A DNA stretch of 64,000 nucleotides, taken from the NCBI GenBank assembly GCA_027920525.1, contig CP115858.1, positions 1,116,001 to 1,180,000 of the forward strand, in the 5' to 3' direction. This document shows, piece after piece, positions 8,537 to 17,682 of the stretch. Within the stretch, counting starts at the first letter, position 1, and each line of letters opens with the position of its first letter. The translations under genes were made by a program, and so were the position numbers. The notes beneath the pieces were generated by a model. The model was not told the origin of the DNA. It made no database searches and was given only the letters and a program-made list of their open reading frames with translations. Source of the stretch: Chryseobacterium daecheongense. GTDB lineage: Bacteria; Bacteroidota; Bacteroidia; Flavobacteriales; Weeksellaceae.

Positions 8537-11164
8537 TCAGATTTTATCGTCTTCCAGCAATTCTTTAGCCTGATACTCCTGGACAAGATCAATCGCATTT
8601 GAAATCACATCGCTCAGGGCAGTAATAAATGTTCCTTCTTCAGCCATTCCGATAGCATGTTTCAATGCCTCAATTTCTTTTGGAATAATCTCATAACTTA
8701 CATCTCTTCCGGCTTCATTAATTCCGTCTATAATCAGACCGTTAATTTCCTCTTCTTTCCTTCCCCGAAGATGTTTTTCATTTCTTATGATAATGTAATC
8801 AAACATTCTCCCCGCAATCTTGCCGCATAACCGTATGTCTTCATCTCTCCGGTCTCCTACCCCTGAAATAATTCCAATTTTTTTGGTTGACTCTACATTT
8901 TTAAGATAATCTTCAATCGCCTCGTAGCCATTTGGATTATGGGCAAAGTCTATTAAAACCTTAAAATTTTTAAACTTAAATATATTCAATCTTCCCGGTG
9001 TAAGCTGTGCACTTGGAATAAATGTTCTAAGTGAATTTGAAATATCCTCAATACCAAAACCGTACAGGTAGCAGGCTAAACTTGCTGCCAGAACATTTGC
9101 GATCATGAATTTTGCCTTACCTTCCATTGTAATAGGAAAATCTTTAGCCCTTCCAATGCGGATCTTCCAGTCTCCTTTTTTAATGGTTACAAAGCCTTCT
9201 TCATACACACATGTAATTTTTCCTTCTTTCGCGAACTTCTTAATATACGAATTATTCTCGTCCAAGCTGAAAATTGCTACATTGCTGTCCAGATCATTTA
9301 CAATTCGCATTGAATATTCATCATCGGCATTCATTACACTCCAGCCGCTTTTCTTTACACTATCCAATACTACTCTCTTTACTCTGGTAAGATCTTTTAG
9401 ATTATGAATATCATTCATCCCCAAGTGATCTTCTTTAATATTGGTTAAAACGCCAATATCACACTGTGAAAAACCTAACCCTGAACGCAGAATTCCTCCT
9501 CTGGCAGTTTCTAATACCGCAAATTCTACAGTCGGATCTTTTAAAACAAATTCAGCGGAAAGCGGACCTGTGGTATCTCCTTTTGTAAGCATGGTATTCT
9601 GAATATAGATTCCATCTGAAGTTGTAAATCCAACTCTGTATCCGTTATTTTTAACAATATGGGAGATCAGTCTCGTCGTGGTTGTTTTACCATTAGTCCC
9701 CGTTACAGCTATAATAGGAATTGTAAAAGGTTTACCCTGTGGATACAGCATATCTACAACAGGAGCAGCCACATTCCTCGGAAGACCTTCACTTGGAGCA
9801 AGATGCATTCTGAATCCAGGAGCTGCATTTACTTCAATAATGGCCCCACCACTTTCTTTGAGTGGCTGAGTCAGATTTTCAGCCATGATATCGATACCAC
9901 AAACATCAAGACCGATGATTTTAGAAATCCTTTCGGCCATGGTAATATTTTCAGGATGTACCATATCCGTTACGTCAATTGAGGTACCTCCCGTAGAAAG
10001 ATTGGCAGTAGATTTCAAGAAAACGACTTCTCCTTTCTGAGGAACCGTCTCCAGTGTATACTGAAGCTTTTCAAGAAGCTCCATCGTATCCTTATCAATT
10101 TGTATTTCCGTTAAAACATTTTCGTGACCATAACCTCTCCTCGGATCTTTGTTTTCCTTTTCAATCAGTTTTCCTATATCATGTTCTCCGTCACCTACCA
10201 CGTGGGCAGGTACCCGTCTGGCTGCTGCAACCATTTTATTATTAATGACCAGAACCCTGAAATCATATCCTGTAATATATTTTTCAACGATCGTTTTTTT
10301 AGAATAGTTCTGGGCATGTTGCAGACCAATTTTAGCACTTTCCCAATCATTTACATTGATAGACGACCCTTTTCCATGATTCCCATCCAATGGCTTAAGA
10401 ACAATCGGATATCCGATTTTTTTAATAACCTTTTCCAAGCCTTCTTCATCCGTTACAAGGTCACCTATGGGAACCGGAATTGCCGCATCATGAAGCATCT
10501 TTTTGGTAAGCTCCTTGTTACATGCAATATCTACCGCAATTGAGCTTGTTTTACCGGTAATCGTTGCCTGGAATCTTTGCTGGTTAACTCCGTATCCCAA
10601 TTGTACCAGAGAATTGGTTCCTAATCTGATCCATGGAATTTTTCTGGAAACGGCTTCTTCTACGATACTCCCTGTAGAAGGACCTAAACGAACACGTTCC
10701 CTGATTTCCTTTAATTTATGAACGCATTCACTGATATCGTATTCTTTTCCTTCGATCAGGGCTTCAGCAATTTTTACGGCTTCTTCAGCAGCATAAATTC
10801 CTGCATTTTCTTCAATATAATCAAATACTACATTGTAAACTCCGGGAGTTTTTGTTTCACGGGTTCTTCCAAATCCGGTGTCCATTCCTGCCAGGGTTTG
10901 GATTTCGAGAGCGATGTGTTCAATAACATGTCCCATCCAGGTTCCCGTTTCTACCCTATGAAAAAAGCCTCCTCTTACGCCCTCCGAACAGCGATGGGTA
11001 ATCAAGGAAGGTATCAATTTTTCTATACGCTCTCTGAACCCTTCAATCTTATTGGTAGGAAAATTCTCCATCTCTTCGAGGTCCAACCGCATCTGTATCA
11101 GCTTCTTCCTTCTGATGCTCCAAATATTTGGACCACGTAAGGCCTGTATCTTCTCAATTTTCAT
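8537..11164 (-). CDS. cphA: cyanophycin synthetase
   Basis: An 875-residue enzyme that extends a poly-aspartate backbone and adds arginine to each side chain by ATP-dependent ligation. An N-terminal domain contains GHVIEHIALEIQ, a central ATP-grasp domain follows with LKPLDGNHGKGSS and the acidic IIEVNAAPGFRMH strand, and a C-terminal Mur ligase domain carries the P-loop TGTNGKTTTTRL near residue 485 and FAHNPNGYEAI near the end. I chose ATG 11164 because MKIEKIQALRGPN is the conserved start of the family. An in-frame ATG at 11248 would add 28 poorly conserved residues. It is divergent from cphB across about 196 bases. Length and motifs indicate an intact enzyme. Confidence 0.95.
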   Translation of the reverse strand: MKIEKIQALRGPNIWSIRRKKLIQMRLDLEEMENFPTNKIEGFRERIEKLIPSLITHRCSEGVRGGFFHRVETGTWMGHVIEHIALEIQTLAGMDTGFGRTRETKTPGVYNVVFDYIEENAGIYAAEEAVKIAEALIEGKEYDISECVHKLKEIRERVRLGPSTGSIVEEAVSRKIPWIRLGTNSLVQLGYGVNQQRFQATITGKTSSIAVDIACNKELTKKMLHDAAIPVPIGDLVTDEEGLEKVIKKIGYPIVLKPLDGNHGKGSSINVNDWESAKIGLQHAQNYSKKTIVEKYITGYDFRVLVINNKMVAAARRVPAHVVGDGEHDIGKLIEKENKDPRRGYGHENVLTEIQIDKDTMELLEKLQYTLETVPQKGEVVFLKSTANLSTGGTSIDVTDMVHPENITMAERISKIIGLDVCGIDIMAENLTQPLKESGGAIIEVNAAPGFRMHLAPSEGLPRNVAAPVVDMLYPQGKPFTIPIIAVTGTNGKTTTTRLISHIVKNNGYRVGFTTSDGIYIQNTMLTKGDTTGPLSAEFVLKDPTVEFAVLETARGGILRSGLGFSQCDIGVLTNIKEDHLGMNDIHNLKDLTRVKRVVLDSVKKSGWSVMNADDEYSMRIVNDLDSNVAIFSLDENNSYIKKFAKEGKITCVYEEGFVTIKKGDWKIRIGRAKDFPITMEGKAKFMIANVLAASLACYLYGFGIEDISNSLRTFIPSAQLTPGRLNIFKFKNFKVLIDFAHNPNGYEAIEDYLKNVESTKKIGIISGVGDRRDEDIRLCGKIAGRMFDYIIIRNEKHLRGRKEEEINGLIIDGINEAGRDVSYEIIPKEIEALKHAIGMAEEGTFITALSDVISNAIDLVQEYQAKELLEDDKI

Positions 11165-11323
11165 AGTCAATTTGCATTTTTCTTGATTAATAATAACATC
11201 TTCTAAAATCAAAGATAATGTAAAACCATAAACAAAACCATAGACCATTTAAAGATTTCCCAAAAAAATTAAATATTATTAACAATCTTAAAATCCTCAA
11301 AATCAATTTATGTATAATTGATA

Positions 11324-11355
11324 TTTCCTCGAGTACTAATAATTTTTTAAATTTG
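11324..11355 (+). promoter_or_regulatory. candidate cphB promoter giving a very short leader
   Basis: The -7 element TAAATTTG (11348-11355) matches the Bacteroidota consensus fully, and TTTC (11324-11327) lies 20 bases upstream as a partial -33 element. The predicted transcription start falls within a base or two of the ATG at 11361, so the mRNA may be nearly leaderless. An adjacent second ATG (11364) is the alternative start. Confidence 0.45.
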
Positions 11356-11360
11356 CATAC

Positions 11361-12251
11361 ATGATGAAACCTGTTGGAAAATTAATTGTTATCGGAGGTG
11401 CTGTAAATAAAGGAAGTTTTGCAGAAACCGATTATGATCAGAACATAGAAAAAAACCTTAATTTTTTTGAAAGAGGTATTTTAAGAAAGATCATTAATGA
11501 GTCTAAGCTCAAAGAAAATTCTGTAATAGAAATCGTTACTACAGCTTCACAGATCCCTCAGATTGTAGGAACGGAATATAAGAAAGCATTCGAATTTCTG
11601 GGCGCAAAAAATGTCAACATTCTGGATATCCATAACCGGGAAGAAGCCAATTCTGATGCTATGGTAGCAAGAGCCAATGCAGCGGACGTGGTGATGTTTA
11701 CCGGTGGGGACCAATTGCGGCTTACATCTATCCTTGGTGGGACAAGATTCCACGATACCATTCTTTTAAAATACCAGGAGCAGGATTTCATCTATTCCGG
11801 AACTTCTGCCGGAGCTGCTGCTGCTTCAGAAAACATGATCTATCAGGGTAGCAGCTCGGAAGCATTATTAAAAGGAGAAATAAAAACCACTCAGGGTTTA
11901 GGACTTATTGATAATGTAATCATTGATACCCACTTTGTACAAAGAGGACGGATCGGAAGACTTTTCCAGGCAGTTGTTAATAATCCAAGAACATTAGGAA
12001 TCGGATTGGGAGAAGATACAGGTCTTTTTATACATAATGATGTAATGACTGCTGTAGGTTCGGGTCTTGTGATTATCGTGGATGGACGTTTTATTAAAGA
12101 TACCAATCTTACCAATATCAACTTAGGCGAACCTATATCCATTGATAACCTTACCGTGCATGTCATGTCGATGAACGATCATTATGACCTTACCACAAGA
12201 ACATTAACGATTGAGAATTCACAATTCAATCCTATCCCACAGGACAAATAA
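11361..12251 (+). CDS. cphB: cyanophycinase, peptidase family S51
   Basis: A 296-residue serine exopeptidase that cuts cyanophycin to beta-Asp-Arg dipeptides. The nucleophile is Ser149 in GTSAGAAAAS. The family motifs FTGGDQLRLTS, DTHFVQRGRIGRL and GLGEDTGLFI follow in the expected order. It has no signal peptide, fitting action on intracellular granules. It is transcribed away from cphA and is followed by an isoaspartyl peptidase that would finish the breakdown. The second codon is also ATG, so the start is uncertain by one residue. Confidence 0.95.
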   Translation: MMKPVGKLIVIGGAVNKGSFAETDYDQNIEKNLNFFERGILRKIINESKLKENSVIEIVTTASQIPQIVGTEYKKAFEFLGAKNVNILDIHNREEANSDAMVARANAADVVMFTGGDQLRLTSILGGTRFHDTILLKYQEQDFIYSGTSAGAAAASENMIYQGSSSEALLKGEIKTTQGLGLIDNVIIDTHFVQRGRIGRLFQAVVNNPRTLGIGLGEDTGLFIHNDVMTAVGSGLVIIVDGRFIKDTNLTNINLGEPISIDNLTVHVMSMNDHYDLTTRTLTIENSQFNPIPQDK

Positions 12252-12286
12252 TTTGATCCCGAAAAATTGAGAGTGAAGAATTGAAA

Positions 12287-12312
12287 GTTTTTAGTGTATA
12301 TGAACTAAAAAC
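12287..12312 (+). other. hairpin between cphB and the isoaspartyl peptidase gene
   Basis: A 9-bp perfect inverted repeat, GTTTTTAGT (12287-12295) and ACTAAAAAC (12304-12312), has an 8-base loop. No clean T run follows, so it is either a weak terminator or an RNA-stability element that could separate expression of the two genes. I see no other feature in this 124-base gap. Confidence 0.35.
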
Positions 12313-12375
12313 CTTATAATTTATAGTCAATATAATCGTAAGTTTACCACCTTCAACTTTCATTTAAATAAAAAT

Positions 12376-13218
12376 ATGAAAATAATCATCCACGGTGGTT
12401 TCTTTTCCGAAAGTGACCAAAGCCATGAAGTAAAAGTTGCCAAACAAAATTCATTAAAAAATATTGCACAAAAAGCATTTGATTATCTGCAATCCAATTC
12501 AGCTTTTGATACCGTAGCGTATGCAGTATCTCTTCTTGAAGATGATGCCCTGTTCAATGCAGGAATAGGTTCCCAAATCCAAAGTGATGGTATCATTCGG
12601 ATGAGTGCAGCGATCATGGATGGAGAAACACAGAAATTAAGTGGTGTTATTAATATTCAGGATGTTAAAAATCCCGTATTTGTAGCAAAGGATTTAATGA
12701 AGGAGGAAGATCGTGTTTTAGGAGGTAGTGGTGCAAAAAAATATGCCTCAGAACATGGTTTTGAAGATTTCTCTACAGAAATTCCCCAAAGAAGAAAAGA
12801 ATACGAAGCAAAAATCAATAACGGTGGAAAAGGAACTGTAGGCTGTGTAGCCATAGACAAAGATGGAAAACTTGCTGTTGCCACTTCAACCGGTGGAAAA
12901 GGGTTTGAAATTCCCGGAAGAATTTCTGATTCAGCTACTGTTGCCGGAAATTACGCCAATTCATTTTGTGCCGTAAGCTGCACTGGTGTAGGTGAAGATA
13001 TTGTAAGCAATGCTACAGCAACAAAAATTGTGACCCGGGTAACTGATGGAATGAAATTGAAAGATGCATTTCATAAAACCTTTGAGGAATTAAAAACTAT
13101 TGATGGCTTTGCAGGTGCGATTGCTATTGATAAAGATGGAAATATCTATCATCAGGACTCTTATCCTACGATGGTTTTTGCAAGTTTTGATGGTGAAAAT
13201 TTTGAAATATTCAATTAA
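12376..13218 (+). CDS. isoaspartyl peptidase / type 2 L-asparaginase (Ntn-hydrolase)
   Basis: A 280-residue member of the plant-type asparaginase family, which cleaves itself before a threonine that then becomes the N-terminal nucleophile. Thr154 in GGKGTVGCVAID is that residue, and a GNYANSFCAVSCTGVGE segment carries the substrate-binding glycine region. Members hydrolyse beta-aspartyl dipeptides, including the beta-Asp-Arg released by cyanophycinase. Being directly downstream of cphB on the same strand makes that role likely. The protein is a little shorter than E. coli IaaA (about 320), mainly in the linker before the threonine. No signal peptide is present. Confidence 0.9.
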   Translation: MKIIIHGGFFSESDQSHEVKVAKQNSLKNIAQKAFDYLQSNSAFDTVAYAVSLLEDDALFNAGIGSQIQSDGIIRMSAAIMDGETQKLSGVINIQDVKNPVFVAKDLMKEEDRVLGGSGAKKYASEHGFEDFSTEIPQRRKEYEAKINNGGKGTVGCVAIDKDGKLAVATSTGGKGFEIPGRISDSATVAGNYANSFCAVSCTGVGEDIVSNATATKIVTRVTDGMKLKDAFHKTFEELKTIDGFAGAIAIDKDGNIYHQDSYPTMVFASFDGENFEIFN

Positions 13219-13250
13219 TTTAACATTTTTTTATTACTGCTTTCATTTTT

Positions 13251-13267
13251 TTGGCACGCAATTTACA
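13251..13267 (+). promoter_or_regulatory. sigma-54-like promoter upstream of the YtxH-like gene
   Basis: TTGGCACG at 13251-13258 matches the -24 element of sigma-54 promoters, and after CAAT comes TTACA, one base from the -12 element TTGCA. The changed base is the normally important G, so function is uncertain. The site ends 48 bases before the ATG at 13316, and no TAnnTTTG element was found nearby. Confidence 0.4.
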
Positions 13268-13315
13268 TGATACTAAACAACAAATTTTTAATATTAATTT
13301 AAAAAAATAGAAATC

Positions 13316-13552
13316 ATGGGAAATAAGACAAACGGATTATTAGCTTTATTAGGTTTAGGTGCTTTAGCATATTGGAAGTACAAAAAATCCACACCAGAAG
13401 AACAACAAGCTGTAAAGGACAAAATCAACAACGTTAAGGACAATGTAAACAAGTGGGGAAATGATCTTAAGAACAAAGCAAATGATGTTGCATCCCAGGT
13501 TCAGGACAAAGTTGATGAGGCAAAAACAAAAGCTCAGGACTCTTTAAGTTAA
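13316..13552 (+). CDS. small YtxH-like stress protein
   Basis: A 78-residue protein. A short hydrophobic glycine/leucine segment (about residues 7-20, LLALLGLGALAYW) could anchor it to the membrane. It is followed by a long, highly charged amphipathic helix rich in Lys, Asp, Asn and Ala with VKDKINNVKDNV-type heptads. This pattern is seen in YtxH/CsbD-like general stress proteins and late-embryogenesis-like proteins, whose function is poorly defined. It stands alone between two terminator or promoter signals, so it is probably monocistronic and stress-regulated. Confidence 0.7.
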   Translation: MGNKTNGLLALLGLGALAYWKYKKSTPEEQQAVKDKINNVKDNVNKWGNDLKNKANDVASQVQDKVDEAKTKAQDSLS

Positions 13553-13581
13553 AACAAGTTTTTTTTAACATTCATATACAG

Positions 13582-13616
13582 AAAAGTCATCGTAATACTT
13601 ATTTACGATGACTTTT
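13582..13616. terminator. bidirectional terminator
   Basis: A 14-bp perfect stem, AAAAGTCATCGTAA (13582-13595) and TTACGATGACTTTT (13603-13616), has a 7-base loop and flanking A and T runs. It serves the small stress gene and, on the other strand, overlaps the last codons of the methyltransferase. Confidence 0.85.
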
Positions 13617-14403
13617 TTTGTGCTTCCAATGCAAATACCAAAGGTATATGATTTCCAAATTGCGGTATTCTCCATTTACCTTTCTCAGATTCTACAATGT
13701 GTTTAAAACAAGGATAGGGAGACCAGTCAAATTCCTGAAAGTCATTTATGGTCATGTTATTTTTAATTAGATTCTGGATAACCTCTGCCAATGAATGATT
13801 CCACATCACATATTCCTGAGTAATATCGGCTGATGGATCTGCATACGTTCCGTTATATGTTTCAATGATCGGTTTTTCATTGAAATAATTATAAGCAACC
13901 CTATTAAAGTCATCATCAAACATCCAGACAACAGGATGAAATTCTGCCATGATAAACTTCCCATCCGGTTTTAAAAAGTGAGCAATAACCTGCGCCCAAT
14001 GATCCAAGTCTGGAAGCCATCCTATGGTTCCATAGCTTGTAAATACAATATCGAACTTTTCATTTAAAACATTGGGAAGATCGTAAACATCAGAGCAAAT
14101 AAATTCAGTATCGGTTCCACATTTCTTCGTCAAATCTCTTGCAGTAGCAATAGCTTTATCGGATAGATCAATTCCGGTAACCACAGCTCCCAGCCTTGAT
14201 AATGATATTGAATCCTGTCCAAAATGGCATTGCAAATGCAGGATCTTTTTTCCTTCAATATTTCCTAAAAGTTCGAGTTCTATGGAATTGAGTGAACTTC
14301 TTCCATTTAAAAACTCATCAACAAAATAAAAATCCGATTTAAGATGGGGTTCCACCTTAGCATTCCAGGAGTTTCTGTTAATTTCTAAATAATTCTTTTC
14401 CAT
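13603..14403 (-). CDS. class I SAM-dependent methyltransferase
   Basis: A 266-residue methyltransferase of the Methyltransf_11/25 type. Motif I is ILHLQCHFGQDS (residues 54-65), where Gln-Cys-His-Phe-Gly replaces the common glycine-rich form, followed by the acidic strand end GIDLSDKAI that binds the ribose. FTSYGTIGWLPDLDHW matches the post-motif region, and FHPVVWMF lies in the substrate half. The substrate cannot be told. It lies upstream of a terminator and is separated by 53 bases from the acetyltransferase gene on the same strand. Confidence 0.85.
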   Translation of the reverse strand: MEKNYLEINRNSWNAKVEPHLKSDFYFVDEFLNGRSSLNSIELELLGNIEGKKILHLQCHFGQDSISLSRLGAVVTGIDLSDKAIATARDLTKKCGTDTEFICSDVYDLPNVLNEKFDIVFTSYGTIGWLPDLDHWAQVIAHFLKPDGKFIMAEFHPVVWMFDDDFNRVAYNYFNEKPIIETYNGTYADPSADITQEYVMWNHSLAEVIQNLIKNNMTINDFQEFDWSPYPCFKHIVESEKGKWRIPQFGNHIPLVFALEAQKKSS

Positions 14404-14456
14404 GATTGAACATATATGATGTGTATTGTAAACAATATTAATTATAATTCCCCGAA

Positions 14457-15119
14457 TCAGTCATCCAGAGAATCATCGGATGGAATCACAATAGAAGTGT
14501 AAGGACTGTAAATCTCCCACCCTAAAGTTTCATATAATGATTTACCCTCTGTAGTGGCCACCAGAAAATTATTCCAGGCGCCTTTTGACAGTGCTATTTT
14601 TTCAAGTTCTTTCATTAGTAAAGAAGCAAGTCCTTTTCTTCTGTGTTTCTCATCTGTAATGATCTGATCATACACAGCCATATCATCAACAATAGCAACT
14701 CTTCCTATCGCTCCCTGCTCATTTCCATTTTTGGTCATTACCCTTACAACATGCGTAGAATTATACACGTCATGATGAATCGTGTAGTCATCTGGGAGAC
14801 AACGCTTTAAAGCAACCATGGGATGAAAACATGACATCATATACTGGTCACCCTGAATTTTCCATTTTGAGGGGATTTTATCCTTAAAAGTTTCAAAAGT
14901 TGAGGAAACTTTCAGGTATACCCATGGTTCATCAATTATCTTCGACAGCTGAATAAAATCATCATTAGGTTCAGAAAACAGATATCGCTTTTTCTGCATA
15001 GGAGCATTGACATCAACAGTAAAACCGGATTTATATGGAACCGGTAAAGGTAATTCTCTTGATAACGACCATCCTTTCAACCACTTTTCTAATATTTCGG
15101 CTGAAGCTTTATTTTTCAT
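14457..15119 (-). CDS. GNAT family N-acetyltransferase
   Basis: A 220-residue protein counted from ATG 15119. An upstream in-frame ATG at 15197 would add a low-complexity Tyr/Ile-rich stretch and is unlikely. The acetyl-CoA-binding region is in the C-terminal half: a QIITDEKHRRKGLASLLM segment with the R/Q-x-x-G-x-A loop (HRRKGLA), then an LYETLGWEIY strand typical of GNATs. The first 90 residues are not recognised. The acyl acceptor is unknown. It is divergent from the ketopantoate reductase-like gene. Confidence 0.85.
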   Translation of the reverse strand: MKNKASAEILEKWLKGWSLSRELPLPVPYKSGFTVDVNAPMQKKRYLFSEPNDDFIQLSKIIDEPWVYLKVSSTFETFKDKIPSKWKIQGDQYMMSCFHPMVALKRCLPDDYTIHHDVYNSTHVVRVMTKNGNEQGAIGRVAIVDDMAVYDQIITDEKHRRKGLASLLMKELEKIALSKGAWNNFLVATTEGKSLYETLGWEIYSPYTSIVIPSDDSLDD

Positions 15120-15278
15120 GATAAGGCTATTAAAAATGTTGACATAAATATAATAATTGATTGATCTTATCTCACAATAAATATAGATTATATACATCTC
15201 AAAATATTAAAATAAATCACCATCTTTAACATAGTGTATTATGAAAGGCCAGGTTTTAAACAGATAAAAAATAATTTC

Positions 15279-16220
15279 ATGAATAAAAAACATATTGTAA
15301 TCATAGGTTTAGGAGGTGTAGGGGGCTATTTTGGCTTTAAAATAAGCCAGAATAATGAAACTTTCCACCAATATATCATATCATTTGTTGCAAGAGGTGA
15401 AACCTATAAAAAAGTGAAAGCGGAGGGCTTGACCTTAATTTCCACTGAACACCGATATAGTAAAACATGGGCTAATTCAGTTTATGAAAATATCGGGGAA
15501 ATTGTAAAACCTGATCTTGTATTGATTTGTGTAAAAGAATACGACCTGGAAAGAGTTTGTCAAGAACTGAAAGAAGTCATTACTGAAAATACCATTTTAT
15601 TACCTATGATGAATGGTGCTGATATTTATGACAGAATAAGAAAAATAATTCCTGCTCATGTTATATTGCCTTCATGTGTTTATGTAGCTTCTCATATAAA
15701 AGAAAAAGGAGTTGTAGAACATAAAGGGAAAACTGGAAAGTTGATTATTGGCAGGGATCCACAAAATTTTTCCCAAAACATAGATTGGGTAATCAATGTT
15801 CTCAAAGAAAGCAGGATCGATTTTGATTTTAAAGATGATGCCTTAACTGATATCTGGACCAAATTTACTTTTATAGCAAGTTTCGGACTGGTAACAGCTA
15901 AATACAACTCCTCTATTGGTACCGTTTGTACAGATCCTGCACAAAAAAATGAGGCAGAAGAAATAATGAAGGAAATAAAAGCAATTGCAGATAAAAAGGG
16001 GATTTTACTTGAAGATAATATCATCGAGAATACTTTTGAAAAAGCATCAGCATTTCCTCATGAAACTCCTACTTCCCTTCAATTGGATATTAATTCCGGA
16101 AAAAGAGAAAGTGAACTGGAATTATTTGCAGGAGCAATTATCAAATATGGAAATGAAAACGGAATCAAGGTACCTTTTACTCAAAAAATATATGATGAAA
16201 TAAAGGCTAAGATAAAATAA
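15279..16220 (+). CDS. 2-dehydropantoate 2-reductase family protein (PanE/ApbA-like)
   Basis: A 313-residue NADPH-dependent reductase counted from ATG 15279; a GTG at 15234 gives an unlikely N-terminal extension. The Rossmann loop GLGGVGGYFG is at residues 10-19, and the PanE helical C-terminal domain includes TPTSLQLDINSGKRESE, where the SLQLD segment and Glu are conserved in ketopantoate reductases. The true enzyme makes pantoate for coenzyme A, but many paralogues have other substrates and no pantothenate genes are adjacent. It stands as a single gene ended by a very strong hairpin. Confidence 0.85.
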   Translation: MNKKHIVIIGLGGVGGYFGFKISQNNETFHQYIISFVARGETYKKVKAEGLTLISTEHRYSKTWANSVYENIGEIVKPDLVLICVKEYDLERVCQELKEVITENTILLPMMNGADIYDRIRKIIPAHVILPSCVYVASHIKEKGVVEHKGKTGKLIIGRDPQNFSQNIDWVINVLKESRIDFDFKDDALTDIWTKFTFIASFGLVTAKYNSSIGTVCTDPAQKNEAEEIMKEIKAIADKKGILLEDNIIENTFEKASAFPHETPTSLQLDINSGKRESELELFAGAIIKYGNENGIKVPFTQKIYDEIKAKIK

Positions 16221-16258
16221 AAAAAGAGTCTTCTTATCGATATAAGAAGACTCTTTTT
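16221..16258. terminator. bidirectional terminator between the reductase and hisS
   Basis: A 17-bp perfect stem (16221-16237 with 16242-16258) with a 4-base loop is A-rich at the base of one arm and T-rich at the other, so it can end transcripts from both convergent genes. It begins directly after the stop codon of the reductase. Confidence 0.9.
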
Positions 16259-16273
16259 ATTTATTAATCTAGA

Positions 16274-17641
16274 CTATCCCAAAAACTCTTCCAAAGAAAC
16301 TGTTTTTTGCTCTCCGGCTTCAAGGTTTTTAAAAGTCACTGTTCTGTTTTTAATCTCTTCTTCACCCAGGAATACCAGGTTTTTAATTCCCTTTTTTTCT
16401 GCATAAGTGAATTGCTTATTAATTTTTGCACTTTCAGGATAAAGCTCGGCAGAAATCCCCTTTGCTCTGAGTTGAATAATTAGCTTTAAAGCTTCAAGTG
16501 TTTCTTCCCCTCCGAAATTAGCAAACAAATATTCTACTTTCGACGAAGCCTCTTCCGGGAAAAGACCTAGCTCTTCCATAACCAGATAAATCCTGTCTAA
16601 TCCGAAAGAGATACCGATACCCGGAATATTTTTAACCCCGAATACAGCCGTAAGATTATCATATCTTCCACCACCACCGATAGAACCCATTTGAGCTTCA
16701 TCGGCTTTCACTTCAAAGATAGCTCCTGTATAATAATCTAATCCTCTTGCTAAAGTAATATCGAAAACAAGATTCTGCAAATCTACGCCAAGACTCAAAG
16801 ATTGCGTAAGAACAAACTCCAGTTCCTCTACTCCTTTCAATCCTATTTCATTTCCTACAAATTTCTCCTTCAGCTGAAGAAGATTTTCCAAAGCATCATC
16901 CGATTGAGAGAATAAGAAATCCAGTTTATCGATAGATTCCGGGGAAATTCCTCTTTCAAGCAATTCCTTGATTACACCGTCTTTTCCGATCTTATCCAAT
17001 TTATCAAGTGCTACAGTAAAATCAATAAGCTTATCTGTAATTCCTGCATATTCTGCCAATCCGGAAAGGATTTTCCTGTTGTTGACATGAATCGTTACCG
17101 AAACTTTCAAGTCTGAGAAAGATTTCAGATACAGCTGAATCAGCTCTACTTCCTGTAAAAGACTTTCACTGCCTACTACATCGGCATCACACTGGTAAAA
17201 TTCCCTGAACCTTCCTTTTTGAGGGCGGTCAGCTCTCCAAACCGGTTGAATCTGATATCGTTTGTATGGAAATGTTAATTGCCCGTGATTCATTGCCACG
17301 AATCTCGCAAAAGGTACGGTAAGATCATAGCGAAGAGCTTTGTCCGTAAGACTTTCTGAACTGAAAGGCTTATCCAATGCTTTTTGAAAATCGGTAAGCA
17401 TCTGTGTCTTTTTATCTTCTTTAGCTTCATTGATGCTCGAGTTCAGGATCTTAAAAATTAACCGATCTCCCTCTTCTCCATATTTCCCCGTTAATGTCGA
17501 AAGATTTTCAAAACTTGGTGTCTCCAAAGGCTGGAATCCAAATAATTGAAAATTATTCTGTAAAATATTAATGATATATTTTCTTCTTGAAACTTCCTGT
17601 GCGGTAAAATCTCTCGTTCCTTTTGCTAAGCTTGGCTTCAT
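16274..17641 (-). CDS. hisS: histidyl-tRNA synthetase
   Basis: A class II aminoacyl-tRNA synthetase of 455 residues that charges tRNA-His. Motif 2 is visible in [14 protein letters not shown], the two histidine-specific motifs in [14 protein letters not shown] and [11 protein letters not shown], and motif 3 in [13 protein letters not shown]-terminal anticodon-binding domain follows ([11 protein letters not shown] onward). Length is usual for the longer bacterial HisS forms. It is a lone minus-strand gene with its own promoter-like sequence and a shared terminator. Confidence 0.97.
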   Translation of the reverse strand: MKPSLAKGTRDFTAQEVSRRKYIINILQNNFQLFGFQPLETPSFENLSTLTGKYGEEGDRLIFKILNSSINEAKEDKKTQMLTDFQKALDKPFSSESLTDKALRYDLTVPFARFVAMNHGQLTFPYKRYQIQPVWRADRPQKGRFREFYQCDADVVGSESLLQEVELIQLYLKSFSDLKVSVTIHVNNRKILSGLAEYAGITDKLIDFTVALDKLDKIGKDGVIKELLERGISPESIDKLDFLFSQSDDALENLLQLKEKFVGNEIGLKGVEELEFVLTQSLSLGVDLQNLVFDITLARGLDYYTGAIFEVKADEAQMGSIGGGGRYDNLTAVFGVKNIPGIGISFGLDRIYLVMEELGLFPEEASSKVEYLFANFGGEETLEALKLIIQLRAKGISAELYPESAKINKQFTYAEKKGIKNLVFLGEEEIKNRTVTFKNLEAGEQKTVSLEEFLG

Positions 17642-17682
17642 TCTATAATAGGTAAATGATAAATAATAATTGATAAGTCTTG

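Noticed and set aside
10124..10543. Long antisense frame opposite cphA
   Set aside because: It is a shadow of the highly conserved coding strand with no ribosome site or domain.
11165..11248. Longer N-terminal start for cphA (28 extra residues)
   Set aside because: The family begins MKIEKIQALRGPN and the extension is hydrophobic, unconserved-looking and lies in the divergent promoter region.
15120..15197. Longer start for the GNAT acetyltransferase gene
   Set aside because: The added 26 residues are a Tyr/Ile-rich artefact of AT-rich spacer.
15234..15278. GTG start for the ketopantoate reductase-like gene
   Set aside because: It places 15 unconserved residues ahead of the Rossmann strand, whereas ATG 15279 gives the standard N terminus.
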